Counted from the first letter of the stretch, positions 7,289-17,612 are shown. The stretch is 64,000 nt of DNA from Streptomyces formicae (GCF_022647665.1 NZ_CP071872.1:2480001-2544000); one strand, 5' to 3'. Numbers and translations are program-made. The notes: generated from the sequence alone by a model not told the origin.

Positions 7289-8143
7289 TCACTGTGCAGG
7301 ACGCTGCGGGGCCTCGGGGGAGCCGTCGGGCTCCTCGCACACCCCGGTCTCCTGTGACTCCCCGGACGTGAGGTGGAACAGCCCGCCCTCCGGGTCGCGC
7401 AGCGTCGCCACCCGCCCGAGCGGGGTGTCGCGCGCGGGCGCCACGACGCTGCCGCCCGCCGCGACCGCCCGGTCCACCGCGGCGTCCACGTCGGAGCGGC
7501 AGAAGTGCACCTGCCACTGCGGCCGGATTCCGGGATCAGGGGAACCGGCGACCCCGCTGCCGTACATGGCCGCGACCGTCCGGCCGCCGGCCCGCAGGAC
7601 CACGCGGTCGTGCTCGTACCGCACATCGATCCGGCCGGGCTCCTGGGCGTCCCATTCGAACACTTCGCCGTAGAACAGGGCCGCGGCGAACGGGTCCCTC
7701 GTATGGAGCTCAAGCCACGCCACGGCGCTCGTCCCGCGCCCCGCGTGCCAGCCGACGGCGACCGGCCCCTCCCAGACGCAGAAGAGTGCGTCCTGGGGAT
7801 CGGCGGCCCAGGCCATCCGCCCCCGCCCGAAGGCGATCGGGCCCACCGCGACCGTGGCGCCGCGCTCGCGGATACGGGAGGCCACGGCGTCCGCGCTGTC
7901 CGCCGCGAAGTACGCCGTCCAGGCGACGGGCAGCCGTACGCCCATCGTCCGGGTGGACTCGATGAGCCCGGCGACGGGCACGCCGTTCGCGTACCCGACG
8001 ATGTCCGCGCCGTGCTCGTCGATCCCGGGCGCGAACTCCCAGCCGAAGACCGCACCGTAGAACTCCTGGGCGGCACCCAAGTCGTGTGGCGTCAGGCTCA
8101 CCCAGCAGGGCGTGCCCTGAACCCCACGTGTGGTGGTCGCCAA
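7289..8143 (-). CDS. VOC family protein with two glyoxalase-fold domains
   Basis: The 284-residue protein consists of two similar vicinal-oxygen-chelate modules, about residues 10-130 and 145-265. Each begins with a substrate strand and ends near a D-x-E-G-type motif (ATLRDPEGGLFHL in the second). Such proteins bind a metal and act as dioxygenases, isomerases or resistance proteins; the substrate cannot be told. It stands alone, 130 bp downstream of the AKR operon promoter and on the same strand. Confidence 0.85.
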   Translation of the reverse strand: MATTTRGVQGTPCWVSLTPHDLGAAQEFYGAVFGWEFAPGIDEHGADIVGYANGVPVAGLIESTRTMGVRLPVAWTAYFAADSADAVASRIRERGATVAVGPIAFGRGRMAWAADPQDALFCVWEGPVAVGWHAGRGTSAVAWLELHTRDPFAAALFYGEVFEWDAQEPGRIDVRYEHDRVVLRAGGRTVAAMYGSGVAGSPDPGIRPQWQVHFCRSDVDAAVDRAVAAGGSVVAPARDTPLGRVATLRDPEGGLFHLTSGESQETGVCEEPDGSPEAPQRPAQ

Positions 8144-8320
8144 GGCCGCTCACCTCATTCTCGGTACGTGGCGTCCCTGCATCCCTGCATCCCTGCGTCC
8201 CTGCGCATGAGCCACTTCCTCACACCCTTCAACACAATGGGGGAGGTCGCCACCGCAGCAGCCGCCCGCCCGGACCCGCCGGACTCGCCGGCCCCCCCGG
8301 GACCGCCGGAGCGTCGGCGC
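8144..8320. other. Intergenic region with short CATCCCTG repeats
   Basis: About 180 bp without a credible gene. A tract near 8170-8205 repeats (G)CATCCCTG / CGTCCCTG four times, and a Pro/Gly-biased GC-rich stretch follows up to the permease stop. No convincing terminator hairpin was found. Confidence 0.5.
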
Positions 8321-9385
8321 TCACCGGTCAACGGTCACTGTGCGCAGTCGGGCGCGCAGGGCGGCCAGGTGGATGCGCAGCCGTTGCGGCGGCGTGGGCG
8401 GCAGCGCGCGCGAGGTGCCGCGGGCGTAGTACCGCTCGATGTAGTACTGGCCCGCGCTCAGCACGGTGGTGACGGCCACGTACCAGAGCGTGGCGACCAT
8501 CAGCAGCGGGATGACCTGGTAGGTCTGGTTGTAGACCAGCTGCACCGAGTAGAGCAGGTCGTGCACGGCGAGCACGCTGACGATGCTGGTGCCCTTGAGC
8601 GTGCCGATCAGCATGTTCCCGGCGGTCGGCACGATGGAGCGCATCGCCTGAGGGATGACGATCCTGCGCAGCGTACGGAGTCGGCTCAGGCCGAGCGCCT
8701 GCGCGGCCTCGGTCTGGCCGGACTCGACGGAGAGGATGCCGCCGCGCACCACCTCGGCGGCGTAGGCGGCCTCGTGCAGCGTCAGGCCGATGACAGCGGT
8801 GAGGGCGGGACCGAGCAGGTTCACCGTCTGGACGGTGACGAGCTGAGGTCCGTACGGGATGCCGAGGCCGAGTGTCGGGTACAAGGCGCCGAAGTTGAAC
8901 CAGAACAGCAGCTGCACGAGCAGAGGCGTGGACCGGAAGATCCATACGTAGCCCCAACTCAGCGTGCCGAGAACCGGATTGGCCGAAAGCCGCATCATGG
9001 CCAGCACGGTGCCGAGCAGAAAGCCGAGCACCATCACCGCGGCGGTCAGCCACAGCGTCAGCAGCAGGCCGTCGAGCACGGCGGCAGTGGTGAAGTACCG
9101 CACGACGACGTCCCATTGGAAGGCGTCGTTGCGGACGACGGAGTCGAGTACCGCCACGAAGACCAGCAGCGCGGCGGCAGCGGCCAGCCAGCGGCCGATG
9201 TGCCGGCGCGGCACGATCAGCGGCAGGTCCGGGTCCGGGTCCGGGTCGGGGTCGGGATCCGGGCCGAGGCCCGGGCCGGGTGCGCCGGGCGGCGCCTGCG
9301 GACGCTTCGCGCCGGAGACGGAGGCGGAGGCGGAGCCGGCAGCGGACGCGGCGGCGGGATCGGTGACATCGGAAGGCGTGACCAT
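8321..9385 (-). CDS. Amino-acid-type ABC transporter permease
   Basis: The start MVTPSDVTDPAAAS is chosen because GGAGAGCCTCCCG precedes it. The 354-residue protein has a disordered N terminus with a (Asp-Pro)n repeat. A His/Glu/Gln-type inner-membrane permease follows, with helices around LAAAAALLVFVAVLD and WLTAAVMVLGFLLGTVLAM. The coupling-loop motif EAAQALGLSRLRTLRRIVIP is intact. It is closely related to the permease at 12786 and is transcribed away from the organosulfur cluster. It probably shares that cluster's only ATPase. Confidence 0.9.
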   Translation of the reverse strand: MVTPSDVTDPAAASAAGSASASVSGAKRPQAPPGAPGPGLGPDPDPDPDPDPDLPLIVPRRHIGRWLAAAAALLVFVAVLDSVVRNDAFQWDVVVRYFTTAAVLDGLLLTLWLTAAVMVLGFLLGTVLAMMRLSANPVLGTLSWGYVWIFRSTPLLVQLLFWFNFGALYPTLGLGIPYGPQLVTVQTVNLLGPALTAVIGLTLHEAAYAAEVVRGGILSVESGQTEAAQALGLSRLRTLRRIVIPQAMRSIVPTAGNMLIGTLKGTSIVSVLAVHDLLYSVQLVYNQTYQVIPLLMVATLWYVAVTTVLSAGQYYIERYYARGTSRALPPTPPQRLRIHLAALRARLRTVTVDR

Positions 9386-9682
9386 CGGGAGGCTCTCCGG
9401 GGGAGGGAATGGCGGGCGTGGAAGTCCACCCGGTGGCACGCGCGGGACAGCGCGGCGCAGGCGCTGCGCGGGTACGGTGCGGCCGGGGCCGGTGTCGTCA
9501 CGCTCGCCGCGTCCCTCAACGCGGCGGGAGCGGCATCCGCACACGGCGCAGCCGATCCGCCTTCGATCGTATGCGGCTGCGGCGTGGCTGTGTCAACCAC
9601 GCGACAGACGCCGGCCGGTGAGGCCGTCCGGCATCCGGTCCGCTGCTTGACGAGGAGCGCCATGTACTGCTCAATTGGTCGC

Positions 9683-9760
9683 ATGAACGCCCAGCAGCGC
9701 TTGGTCACGCGCGATCACATCGACTTCGGTCGGGTGTGGTCCGCAGCGTGTTGCAGCTGA
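9683..9760 (+). CDS. Cys-ending regulatory leader peptide
   Basis: This 25-codon ORF encodes a peptide with LVTRDHIDFGRV in its middle and WSAACCS at its end. That is the recurring actinobacterial leader pattern (R-R/D-H-I-D, then S-A-x-C-C) found before sulfur-assimilation genes. In mycobacteria Cys-rich short ORFs act as cysteine-responsive attenuators. It lies 300 bp upstream of the monooxygenase operon. An in-frame ATG at 9662 is an alternative start. Attenuation is inferred. Confidence 0.75.
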   Translation: MNAQQRLVTRDHIDFGRVWSAACCS

Positions 9761-10040
9761 CTCGGCAGCGGGCTGTCTGACCGGCCCTTCCCTCCCTCGG
9801 TGACCCCGTCGCGGGCCGAGTTCTCCCTTCGCCTCACCTCTCCACGCGCGGTTCGTTCCGCGCACGGAGCGGTGCCGTGAGCCCGGACACGCGCTGCCGC
9901 CACCCCGCTTCTCCCGACGCCCGGCGTCGTCACGTCCGCTCTTCGAAGCTTCCGCTCTCTGACTCTCTGATCCTTCCTCAACTGTGCTTCTGCACCAGCT
10001 CGTTCGGGTCTGGCGCCGCGTCCGCGCGCGATCCGCCGCC

Positions 10041-10052
10041 CCTTTCGAAAGG
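10041..10052 (+). promoter_or_regulatory. SD-containing palindrome before the monooxygenase
   Basis: The perfect 12-bp palindrome CCTTTCGAAAGG contains the GAAAGG ribosome binding site, eight bases before the ATG at 10061. If it folds in the mRNA it would mask initiation. The same layout (leader ORF, then TTCGAA palindrome with the SD inside) recurs before both rsgA genes. Confidence 0.5.
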
Positions 10053-10060
10053 TCACACCC

Positions 10061-11203
10061 ATGCCCGTGGAATTCCTCGGCATCGCCGCCACCCACGACG
10101 GCTCCGAAACCACCGCGCGCTCCGGCGCCGCCTTCGACAAGGAGTACACACTCCGGCTCGCCCGGGCGCACGAGGACCACGGCTGGGACCGCGTGCTGTT
10201 CGCCTACGGCTCCGGATCCCCCGACCCCGCGCCGGCCGCCGCCTACATCGCGAGCAGGCTCGACCACCTGCAGATCCTTCTCGCCCACCGGCCCAACGTC
10301 TCGTACCCCACCTTCGCCGCCAAGACCTTCGCCACGCTCGACCGGATCAGCGAGGGCCGGCTGACCGTCCACTTCATCACCGGCGGCAACGACCATGAGC
10401 AGGGCCGCGAGGGCGACACGCTCACCAAGGACGAGCGCTACGCCCGCACCCGCGAGTACATCCGCATCGTCAAGAAGATCTGGACCACTCACGAGCCCTT
10501 CGACCACGAGGGCGAGCACTACCGCTTCCACGACTTCGTCAGCGACGTCTTCCCCGTCCAGCAGCCGCGCCCGAACGTCTCCTTCGGCGGCTCCTCGCAG
10601 GCGGCGTACGCGGCCGGGGGAGCGGAGGCCGACATCTACTGCCTGTGGGGCGAGCCGCTGGAGAGGACCGCCGAGCAGATCGAGGCCGTGAAGGCCGCCG
10701 CGAAGGCCGCGGGCCGCACCGACGTGCCGCGCATCCAGGTCGCGTTCCGCCCGATCATCGCCCCGACCGAGGAGCTGGCCTGGGAGAAGGCCCACCGCAC
10801 GGTCGGCGCCATCAGGCAGCGGCGCGAGGACGGACTCGTACGCCACCACCGCAGCGGTGCCCCGGAGAACGCCGGCTCGCAGCGGCTGATCGCCATCGCC
10901 GAGGCGGGGGAGCGCTACGACCGGGCGCTGTGGACCCCGACCGCCGCCGCGACCGGTGGCGCGGGCAACTCCAACGCCCTGGTCGGCACCCCGGAGACCG
11001 TCGCCCGGGCACTGCTCGACTACTACGACCTCGGTGTGGACGTCCTCTCCGCCCGCGGCTACGACCTGCTGGGCGACGCCATCGACTTCGGCAGGTACGT
11101 GATCCCGGTCGTCCGCGAGGAGGTCGCCAAGCGCGACGCCGAGCGGGCTTCGGCCGGGAGCGACCGGCACGGCACGCAGACCCTCACGGCGGTGCACGGA
11201 TGA
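10061..11203 (+). CDS. LLM-class flavin-dependent monooxygenase (SsuD-like)
   Basis: The 380-residue TIM-barrel flavin monooxygenase of the bacterial luciferase/alkanesulfonate type opens MPVEFLGIAATHDGSET. It has ITGGNDHEQGREGD and the conserved FGGSSQAAYAAGG loop, with NALVGTPETVARALLDYY near the end. It uses FMNH2 supplied by a reductase such as SsuE, encoded downstream, to break C-S bonds. First gene of an operon whose second gene overlaps it by ATGA. Confidence 0.92.
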   Translation: MPVEFLGIAATHDGSETTARSGAAFDKEYTLRLARAHEDHGWDRVLFAYGSGSPDPAPAAAYIASRLDHLQILLAHRPNVSYPTFAAKTFATLDRISEGRLTVHFITGGNDHEQGREGDTLTKDERYARTREYIRIVKKIWTTHEPFDHEGEHYRFHDFVSDVFPVQQPRPNVSFGGSSQAAYAAGGAEADIYCLWGEPLERTAEQIEAVKAAAKAAGRTDVPRIQVAFRPIIAPTEELAWEKAHRTVGAIRQRREDGLVRHHRSGAPENAGSQRLIAIAEAGERYDRALWTPTAAATGGAGNSNALVGTPETVARALLDYYDLGVDVLSARGYDLLGDAIDFGRYVIPVVREEVAKRDAERASAGSDRHGTQTLTAVHG

Positions 11204-11790
11204 CGTCCGCCACCGAACTGACCGTCGTTCATGTCACCGTGTCCGACCCGCGCGTCGGACCCCTGCTGCGCGAGCTCGGCGAGGAGTACACGACCCGCTA
11301 CGGCCACGACGCCCACAGCGAGCTCGCCCGCTACCCCGACGAGGAGTTCACCGCGCCCCACGGCGGCCTCCTGCTTCTGCTGCTCGAACGCGGTGAGCCC
11401 GTCGCCGGCGGCGCCTTCCGCCGGTACGACGAGGAGACGGCCGAGCTCAAGCGGATCTGGACGCATTCCGCCCACCGCCGGCGGGGCCTGGCCCGGCGCG
11501 TCGTCGACGAGCTGGAGCGCGAGGCGGCCGCCCGCGGCTACCGGCGGATCTACCTGACCACCGGGCCACGCCAGCCCGAGGCCCGCGGCCTCTATCTGGC
11601 CGGCGGCTACACACCGCTGTTCGACACGGAGGGCGACCCGGAGACCATCGGCCCGCTGCCCTTCGAGAAGCACCTCACCGCCGAGGCGCACCTCACCGCC
11701 GAAGTACGTCTCACCGCCGAGGCGCACCTCACCGTCGAGGCACGTCCGGGAACCGCTCAGACACGCACCGGAAAGGCAGCTGACCTGTGA
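11200..11790 (+). CDS. GNAT family N-acetyltransferase
   Basis: A 196-residue protein overlaps both its neighbours by four bases. The GNAT acetyl-CoA loop is seen as HSAHRRRGLARRVVDELE, with LYLAGGYTPLFD near the end of the fold. The last 40 residues are a run of near-identical six-residue units (HLTAEA/VRLTAE). It is encoded by an 18-bp DNA repeat and lies outside the domain. GNAT genes are common in organosulfur clusters, where they may modify a degradation intermediate; the substrate is unknown. Confidence 0.88.
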   Translation: MTSATELTVVHVTVSDPRVGPLLRELGEEYTTRYGHDAHSELARYPDEEFTAPHGGLLLLLLERGEPVAGGAFRRYDEETAELKRIWTHSAHRRRGLARRVVDELEREAAARGYRRIYLTTGPRQPEARGLYLAGGYTPLFDTEGDPETIGPLPFEKHLTAEAHLTAEVRLTAEAHLTVEARPGTAQTRTGKAADL

Positions 11791-12752
11791 AGCTCCCCGG
11801 GACCGGCACCCGCCTGCGCACCGCCGCCGCCCTCGCTCTGCTGCCCCTCCTGGCGCTGACCGCGCTGACCGCCTGCGGCTCCGGCGGCACCGACCGCACG
11901 ACAGAGGCGGGCGCCCAGGCATCCCCCGCACCGACGGACGACCCGGTCGCCGCCGTACGCACCGTGGAGTCCGTCGTCGCCCTGCTGCCCGCAGGCGTAC
12001 GGAAGACGGGCACGCTGCGGATCGGCAGCTCGACCGGCTCCCCGCCCGGGGCGTACTACCCGAACGGGCAGGACAAGCCGCCCGCGGGCCAGGACATCGA
12101 CATCGCCGACGCGGTGGCGAAGGTGCTCGGCATCAGGCTGGAGCGGCAGGACGCATCCTTCGAGACGATCCTGCCCGCCCTCGGCAGCGGCAAGTACGAC
12201 GTCGGCACGGGCAACTTCGGTGTCACCGCCGAACGCCTCAAGACCGTCGACTTCGTCACCTACATCAACGACGGCCAGGGCTTCGCGGTGAAGAAGGGCA
12301 GCACCGTGCTGAAGACCCGGGTCGGCGACCTCACCGAGCTGTGCGGGCTCACCATCGGCACCGGTGCGGGCACGACGTTCGAGGCGACCCTCACCGCGCG
12401 GAAGGGGGTGTGCGCCGAGGCCGGCAAGGAGCCGTACGACGTGAAGGTCTACTCCGAGAACGGGGCCACGCTCACCGCGCTCCAGCAGGGCCGCATCGAC
12501 GTCGTCATGTCGACCATCAACGGCCTGCGCCACCAGGCCGCTCAGCCCGCCGCGCAGACCACCTTCCTCGGCGAGTACCACCGCCTGGACGTCGGCTTCG
12601 CGTTCAAGAAGGGCTCCCCGCTCACCGCCGCGTTCCAGGCCGCGGTCAACGAGCTGATCAAGGACGGAACGTACGCCCGGATCCTCAAGAAATGGGGAAC
12701 CACCGCCTCCGCGATCGAGGCGTCGCGGATCAACCCGCCCGAACACCGCTGA
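11787..12752 (+). CDS. ABC transporter substrate-binding lipoprotein
   Basis: A GTG start overlaps the GNAT stop (GTGA). The signal peptide ends in the lipobox LTAC, so the 321-residue protein should be lipid-anchored outside the membrane. The type 3 periplasmic-binding fold is visible: GTLRIGSSTGSPPGAYYP, DIDIADAVAKVLGIRLE and FETILPALGSGKYDVGTGNF. It delivers substrate, probably an organosulfur compound or sulfur amino acid judging by its neighbours, to the permease encoded next. Confidence 0.92.
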   Translation: MKLPGTGTRLRTAAALALLPLLALTALTACGSGGTDRTTEAGAQASPAPTDDPVAAVRTVESVVALLPAGVRKTGTLRIGSSTGSPPGAYYPNGQDKPPAGQDIDIADAVAKVLGIRLERQDASFETILPALGSGKYDVGTGNFGVTAERLKTVDFVTYINDGQGFAVKKGSTVLKTRVGDLTELCGLTIGTGAGTTFEATLTARKGVCAEAGKEPYDVKVYSENGATLTALQQGRIDVVMSTINGLRHQAAQPAAQTTFLGEYHRLDVGFAFKKGSPLTAAFQAAVNELIKDGTYARILKKWGTTASAIEASRINPPEHR

Positions 12753-12785
12753 GAGCCGAGCAGGAAGTTGAGCAGGAACACGACG

Positions 12786-13789
12786 ATGGGACTCACCACC
12801 GACCCCGCGCCGCCCGCCGCGGCCGTCCCGGGCACCGGCCCCGAAGTCCCGCCCGCCGCACCTGACGACCCGGCCTCGCTCGCGGTCGTACCCGCCCGCC
12901 ACTACGGCCGATGGGCCGCGGCCGCCGCCGTGACCGTGCTGGTCGCCCAGTTCGTGCACGGACTGATCACCAATCCGGTCTGGGAGTGGACCGTCTTCGG
13001 CGACTACGTCCTGTCCGAGACGATCGTGCAGGCGGTGGGGGTGACCCTCCAGCTCACCGCCTACGCCACCGTGCTGGGCTTCCTCCTCGGCACCGTGCTG
13101 GCCTTCATGCGGCTGTCGCGCAGCCCCGTGCTCCGGACCGTCGCCTGGACCTATGTCTGGATCTTCCGGTCCATCCCGATGATCGTCCAGCTGGTGTTCT
13201 GGTTCAACCTGGGCGCCCTCTACCGGGAGCTCGGCGTCGGCATCCCGTTCGGCCCGGTCTTCTGGTCCGTGGACAGCAACAGCCTGATCGGCACGATCGG
13301 GGCCGCGCTGATCGGACTCTCGCTCCACCAGGCCGCGTACGCCGCCGAGATCGTGCGCGGCGGCGTCATCTCGGTCGACAACGGACAGCTGGAGGCCGCA
13401 GCGGCGCTCGGCATCCCCCGGCTGCGGCAGATCCGGCGGATCGTCCTGCCGCAGGCGATGCGCGCGATCCTGCCCACGGCCGGCAACGAGATCATCGGCC
13501 TGCTCAAGGGCACGTCGGTGGTCTACGTGATGGCCATCGGCGAGCTCTTCTACCAGGTGCAGGTGGTCTACGGCCGCAACGGCCGGGTGATCCCGCTGCT
13601 GATGGTCGCCACCGCCTGGTACGTGTTCCTGACCTCCGTGCTCTCGGTCGCCCAGTACTACGTGGAGCGCCGTTACGCCCGCGGCGCCGACCGCACCCCG
13701 CCGCCCACACCGTTGCAGCGCGTCCGGCACTTCGTACGGGATCTGCGCACCGCGAACGAGAACCGTCCGCGCACCGCGAAGGAGAACCC

Positions 13790-13793
<4 letters not shown>
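12786..13793 (+). CDS. Amino-acid-type ABC transporter permease
   Basis: ATG at 12786 is preferred over an in-frame TTG at 12768. The 335-residue permease has the same plan as the divergent one at 8321, including YATVLGFLLGTVLAFMRL, IFRSIPMIVQLVFWFNLGAL and the coupling loop LEAAAALGIPRLRQIRRIVL. Its stop overlaps the ATPase start by ATGA. Together with the binding protein and ATPase it forms a complete importer. Confidence 0.93.
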
Positions 13794-14590
<797 letters not shown>

Positions 14591-14640
14591 CCGACCGCCC
14601 TTTCCCGCACCGCCACGCAACCCACTCAAGGAGAACGACC

Positions 14641-15627
14641 GTGCCCACCCGCCGCACCGCCACCGCCGTGATCGGACTCGCCGCCGCCCTCGTCCTCGGA
14701 GCCTGCGCCAACCCCACCGACGGCGGCACGACCGACGTCGCGGCCCGGGGCAACGGCTCGGGCAGGACCACCACGAAGATCGACAACAGCCCCGACCAGA
14801 AGCGCGTCACGACGGACAAGGTCGCCTCCATAGCCGCCCAGGTGCCCGCGGAGATCCGCGGGAGAGGCGCCCTGAAGATCGTCGGCTCCGCCGACAGCTC
14901 GCCACCGCTGGGCTTCTACGCCACCGACGACAAGACCCGCATCGGCGTGGAGATCGACATCGCCCATCTCGTCGCCGACGTCCTCGGACTCAAGCCCGAG
15001 TACACCCCGGTCTCCTGGGAGAACATCTTCGTCGGCCTCGACAGCGCCAAGTACGACGTCGGCTTCAGCAACATCACCGTCACCGAGGAGCGCAAGGAGA
15101 AGTACGACTTCGCCACCTACCGCAAGGACGACCTCGCCTTCGAGGCGAAGAAGGGCAGCGGCCTCAACGTCGCCGGCTACAAGGACGTCGCGGGCAGGAC
15201 CGTCGCCGTGGACACCGGGACCAACCAGGAGGAGATCCTGGTCGAGTGGAGCGAGCAGGCCGAGAAGGCGGGCCTCGAACCCGTGGACATCAAGTACTAC
15301 AAGGCTCCCGCCGACACCTACCTCGCCCTGGAATCCGGCCGTATCGACCTCTTCCTCGGCCCCAACCCGACCGCCGCCTACCACGTCGCATCGGGCGGGA
15401 AGACCGAGATCGCCGGCACCTACTCCGGCGCGGGCGCCACCCTCCAGGGCCTCATCGCCGCCACCACCAAGAAGGACAGCGGCCTGGTCGAACCGCTCGC
15501 CGCCGCGCTCAACGAGGTCATCGGCAACGGCACCTACGCCAAGGTGCTGGAGCGCTGGGGCCTGTCGAACGAGACCGTCGAGAAGTCGGAGATCAACCCG
15601 CCAGGCCTGCCCAAGACCGGCAAGTAG
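14641..15627 (+). CDS. ABC transporter substrate-binding lipoprotein
   Basis: A second binding protein of 328 residues, with GTG start and lipobox LGAC after AAALV. The fold is like the first (GALKIVGSADSSPPLGFYA, GVEIDIAHLVADVLGLK, NIFVGLDSAKYDVGFSN) but the sequence is clearly different, so it probably recognises another ligand. It lies directly behind the ATPase and before the second flavin monooxygenase. Confidence 0.92.
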   Translation: MPTRRTATAVIGLAAALVLGACANPTDGGTTDVAARGNGSGRTTTKIDNSPDQKRVTTDKVASIAAQVPAEIRGRGALKIVGSADSSPPLGFYATDDKTRIGVEIDIAHLVADVLGLKPEYTPVSWENIFVGLDSAKYDVGFSNITVTEERKEKYDFATYRKDDLAFEAKKGSGLNVAGYKDVAGRTVAVDTGTNQEEILVEWSEQAEKAGLEPVDIKYYKAPADTYLALESGRIDLFLGPNPTAAYHVASGGKTEIAGTYSGAGATLQGLIAATTKKDSGLVEPLAAALNEVIGNGTYAKVLERWGLSNETVEKSEINPPGLPKTGK

Positions 15628-15650
15628 CCCAGAAACCAAGGAGGTTCGGC

Positions 15651-16757
15651 GTGAGATTCCAGGTCCTGACCATCGTCGGACACGCCCCGCACCCGCTCAC
15701 CGGCGAGCTGGGCTCCGCCGCCGACCGGCTCGCCGAGGTCGTCGAGACCGGCGTCCAGGCCGAACGGCTCGGCTTCGACGCGTACGCCGTCGGCGAGCGG
15801 CACGCCGGACCCTTCCTGTCCTCCAGCCCCACGGTCCTGCTCGGCGCCCTGGCCGCCCGGACGAGCCGCATCCGGCTGCTCACCGGCGTCACCGTGGTCG
15901 CCGTCCTGGACCCCGTGCGGGTCGCCGAGGACTACGCGACCCTGGACCAGCTCTCGCGCGGCCGGATCGAGCTGGTCATCGGCAAGGGTGCGGAGGCGGG
16001 CCACTTCGGCCTCTTCGGCCTGGACGAGGGCCTGCAATGGGACTATCAGGCGGAGAAGTACGAGCTGCTGCGCAGGCTCTGGCGCGAGGAGAACGTCACC
16101 TGGGAGGGCACGTTCCGCCCGCCGCTGAAGGACGCGACCACCGTGCCCCGCCCCTACGGCGGCCGCCCGCCGCGTGTCTGGCACGGCTCGGCCACCAGCA
16201 TCAACTCGACGGAGCTGGCCGCCAGGCACGGCGACCCGCTGTTCAGCGCCAACGCCGTCCAGCCCCGCGCGGCGTACGTCCGGCTGATCGACCACTACCG
16301 CGAGCGCTTCGCGGCGTACGGCCACGAGCCGCGCACCGCCCACGTGGGCGCGGGCTCCGGAGGGCTGTTCATCGCCGACACCACCCAGGAGGCGGTGGCG
16401 CGCTTCAAGGACTACTACGAGGCCCGGGTCAGGCAGAGCCACAAACCCCACCTGGAGGGCAGGCCCGGCTACAACACCCCCTTCCGCACCGTCGAGGAGG
16501 CCGTCGCGGACGGCCCGCACCTCATCGGCAGCCCGCAGCAGATCATCGACAAGATCCTCGGATTCCACGAGGCATACGGCCACGACCTGCAGTCCGTCAC
16601 CGTCGACAGTTCGGGTCTCTCCCTGCCGGAGCAGACCGACCAACTGCGCCGATTCGCCGCGGAGATCGCGCCGGTGGTGCGGCGGGAGGCTCCCACGGCC
16701 CTGTGGCAGGAACCCGCCACGGACGACCGGTCCCTCCTCACCGGCGCCACCCCCTGA
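15651..16757 (+). CDS. LLM-class flavin-dependent oxidoreductase
   Basis: GTG at 15651 follows AAGGAGG at ideal spacing, giving 368 residues. The protein has the luciferase-like barrel with FDAYAVGERHAGPFLSSSP, IELVIGKGAEAGHFGLFG, a PRVWHGSATSINSTELAARH segment and LIGSPQQIIDKIL. It differs from the first monooxygenase (10061) and resembles the FMN-dependent oxidoreductases found with sulfonate/sulfate-ester genes. It needs reduced flavin from SsuE, encoded 30 bp downstream. Confidence 0.92.
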   Translation: MRFQVLTIVGHAPHPLTGELGSAADRLAEVVETGVQAERLGFDAYAVGERHAGPFLSSSPTVLLGALAARTSRIRLLTGVTVVAVLDPVRVAEDYATLDQLSRGRIELVIGKGAEAGHFGLFGLDEGLQWDYQAEKYELLRRLWREENVTWEGTFRPPLKDATTVPRPYGGRPPRVWHGSATSINSTELAARHGDPLFSANAVQPRAAYVRLIDHYRERFAAYGHEPRTAHVGAGSGGLFIADTTQEAVARFKDYYEARVRQSHKPHLEGRPGYNTPFRTVEEAVADGPHLIGSPQQIIDKILGFHEAYGHDLQSVTVDSSGLSLPEQTDQLRRFAAEIAPVVRREAPTALWQEPATDDRSLLTGATP

Positions 16758-16787
16758 CATCCCCCGACTCCTGAAAGGTCCCCGGCC

Positions 16788-17345
16788 ATGGCCACCATCC
16801 TGTCCGTCTCCGGAAGCCCCTCCGCCACCTCCCGCACCGAGCGGCTGCTGCGCCACCTCGACCACCGGCTCACCGCGCAGGGCCACAAGGTGACCGCGCT
16901 GGACGTCCGTACCCTGCCCGCCGACGCGCTGCTCGGGGCCGACTTCCGGGACCCGGCGATCGTCGAGGCCACCGCCCTGTTCGAGCGGGCGGAGGGCGTC
17001 GTGATCGGCACCCCCGTCTACAAGGCCGCCTACTCCGGGCTGCTGAAGTCGCTGCTCGACCTGCTCCCGCAGCACGCACTGGACGGCAAGATCGTCCTCC
17101 CGCTCGCCACCGGCGGCACCACCGCGCACGTCCTGGCCATCGACTACGCCCTGCGTCCGGTGCTCAGCTCCATGGGTGCCGTGCACATACTCCCCGGCTG
17201 GTTCACCCTCGACAAGGACATCACGGTCGACGACGACGGCACGCTGAGCGTCGCACCCGACGCGGCCGAGGGCCTCGTCCAGGTGACCGACCGGTTCTCC
17301 GCCGCACTGGGCGGCCGTACGACGCTGCTGGCGGCCGCCGGATGA
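16788..17345 (+). CDS. ssuE: NAD(P)H-dependent FMN reductase (SsuE-like)
   Basis: This 185-residue flavodoxin-fold reductase has SVSGSPSATSRTERLLRHL (FMN phosphate loop) and GTPVYKAAYSGLLKSLLDLLP (isoalloxazine loop). LPLATGGTTAHVLAIDYAL and GAVHILPGWFTLD complete the SsuE pattern. It supplies FMNH2 to the two flavin monooxygenases of the cluster. GAAAGG lies ten bases before the ATG. Confidence 0.94.
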   Translation: MATILSVSGSPSATSRTERLLRHLDHRLTAQGHKVTALDVRTLPADALLGADFRDPAIVEATALFERAEGVVIGTPVYKAAYSGLLKSLLDLLPQHALDGKIVLPLATGGTTAHVLAIDYALRPVLSSMGAVHILPGWFTLDKDITVDDDGTLSVAPDAAEGLVQVTDRFSAALGGRTTLLAAAG

Positions 17346-17359
17346 GCGCGACGCACCGG

Positions 17360-17440
17360 ATGAGCGCGACGCTTCCTCCCGTCCCGCGGCTCCACGTCGG
17401 CCTGGGGCGCCTCTCCCCGGCGCCGTGTCCCCGCGGCTGA
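17360..17440 (+). CDS. Putative Cys-containing leader peptide before the dioxygenase
   Basis: A 26-codon ORF with [10 protein letters not shown] in its middle and PAPCPRG at the end matches another common Streptomyces leader pattern (R-L-H-V-x-L-x-R-[LV]-S-x-A-x-C). An in-frame ATG at 17342 inside the ssuE end would lengthen it by six codons. It sits 170 bp upstream of the TauD-like gene and suggests sulfur-responsive attenuation. Confidence 0.55.
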   Translation: MSATLPPVPRLHVGLGRLSPAPCPRG

Positions 17441-17612
17441 CGCCGCTGCCTCCCGCTCGGTTCCGGCTCTCCGGTCGTGTCCTCCAGGGCGAACTCGTGC
17501 CTCCACAGGGCGAAACCGTCTTCACCTCCACTGCTTTCGTTCCGCTCCGAAGGCAACAGACAGCAATCACCCGAACCATCCCGAACCATCCCAGCGAAGG
17601 GACCCACCCGCC

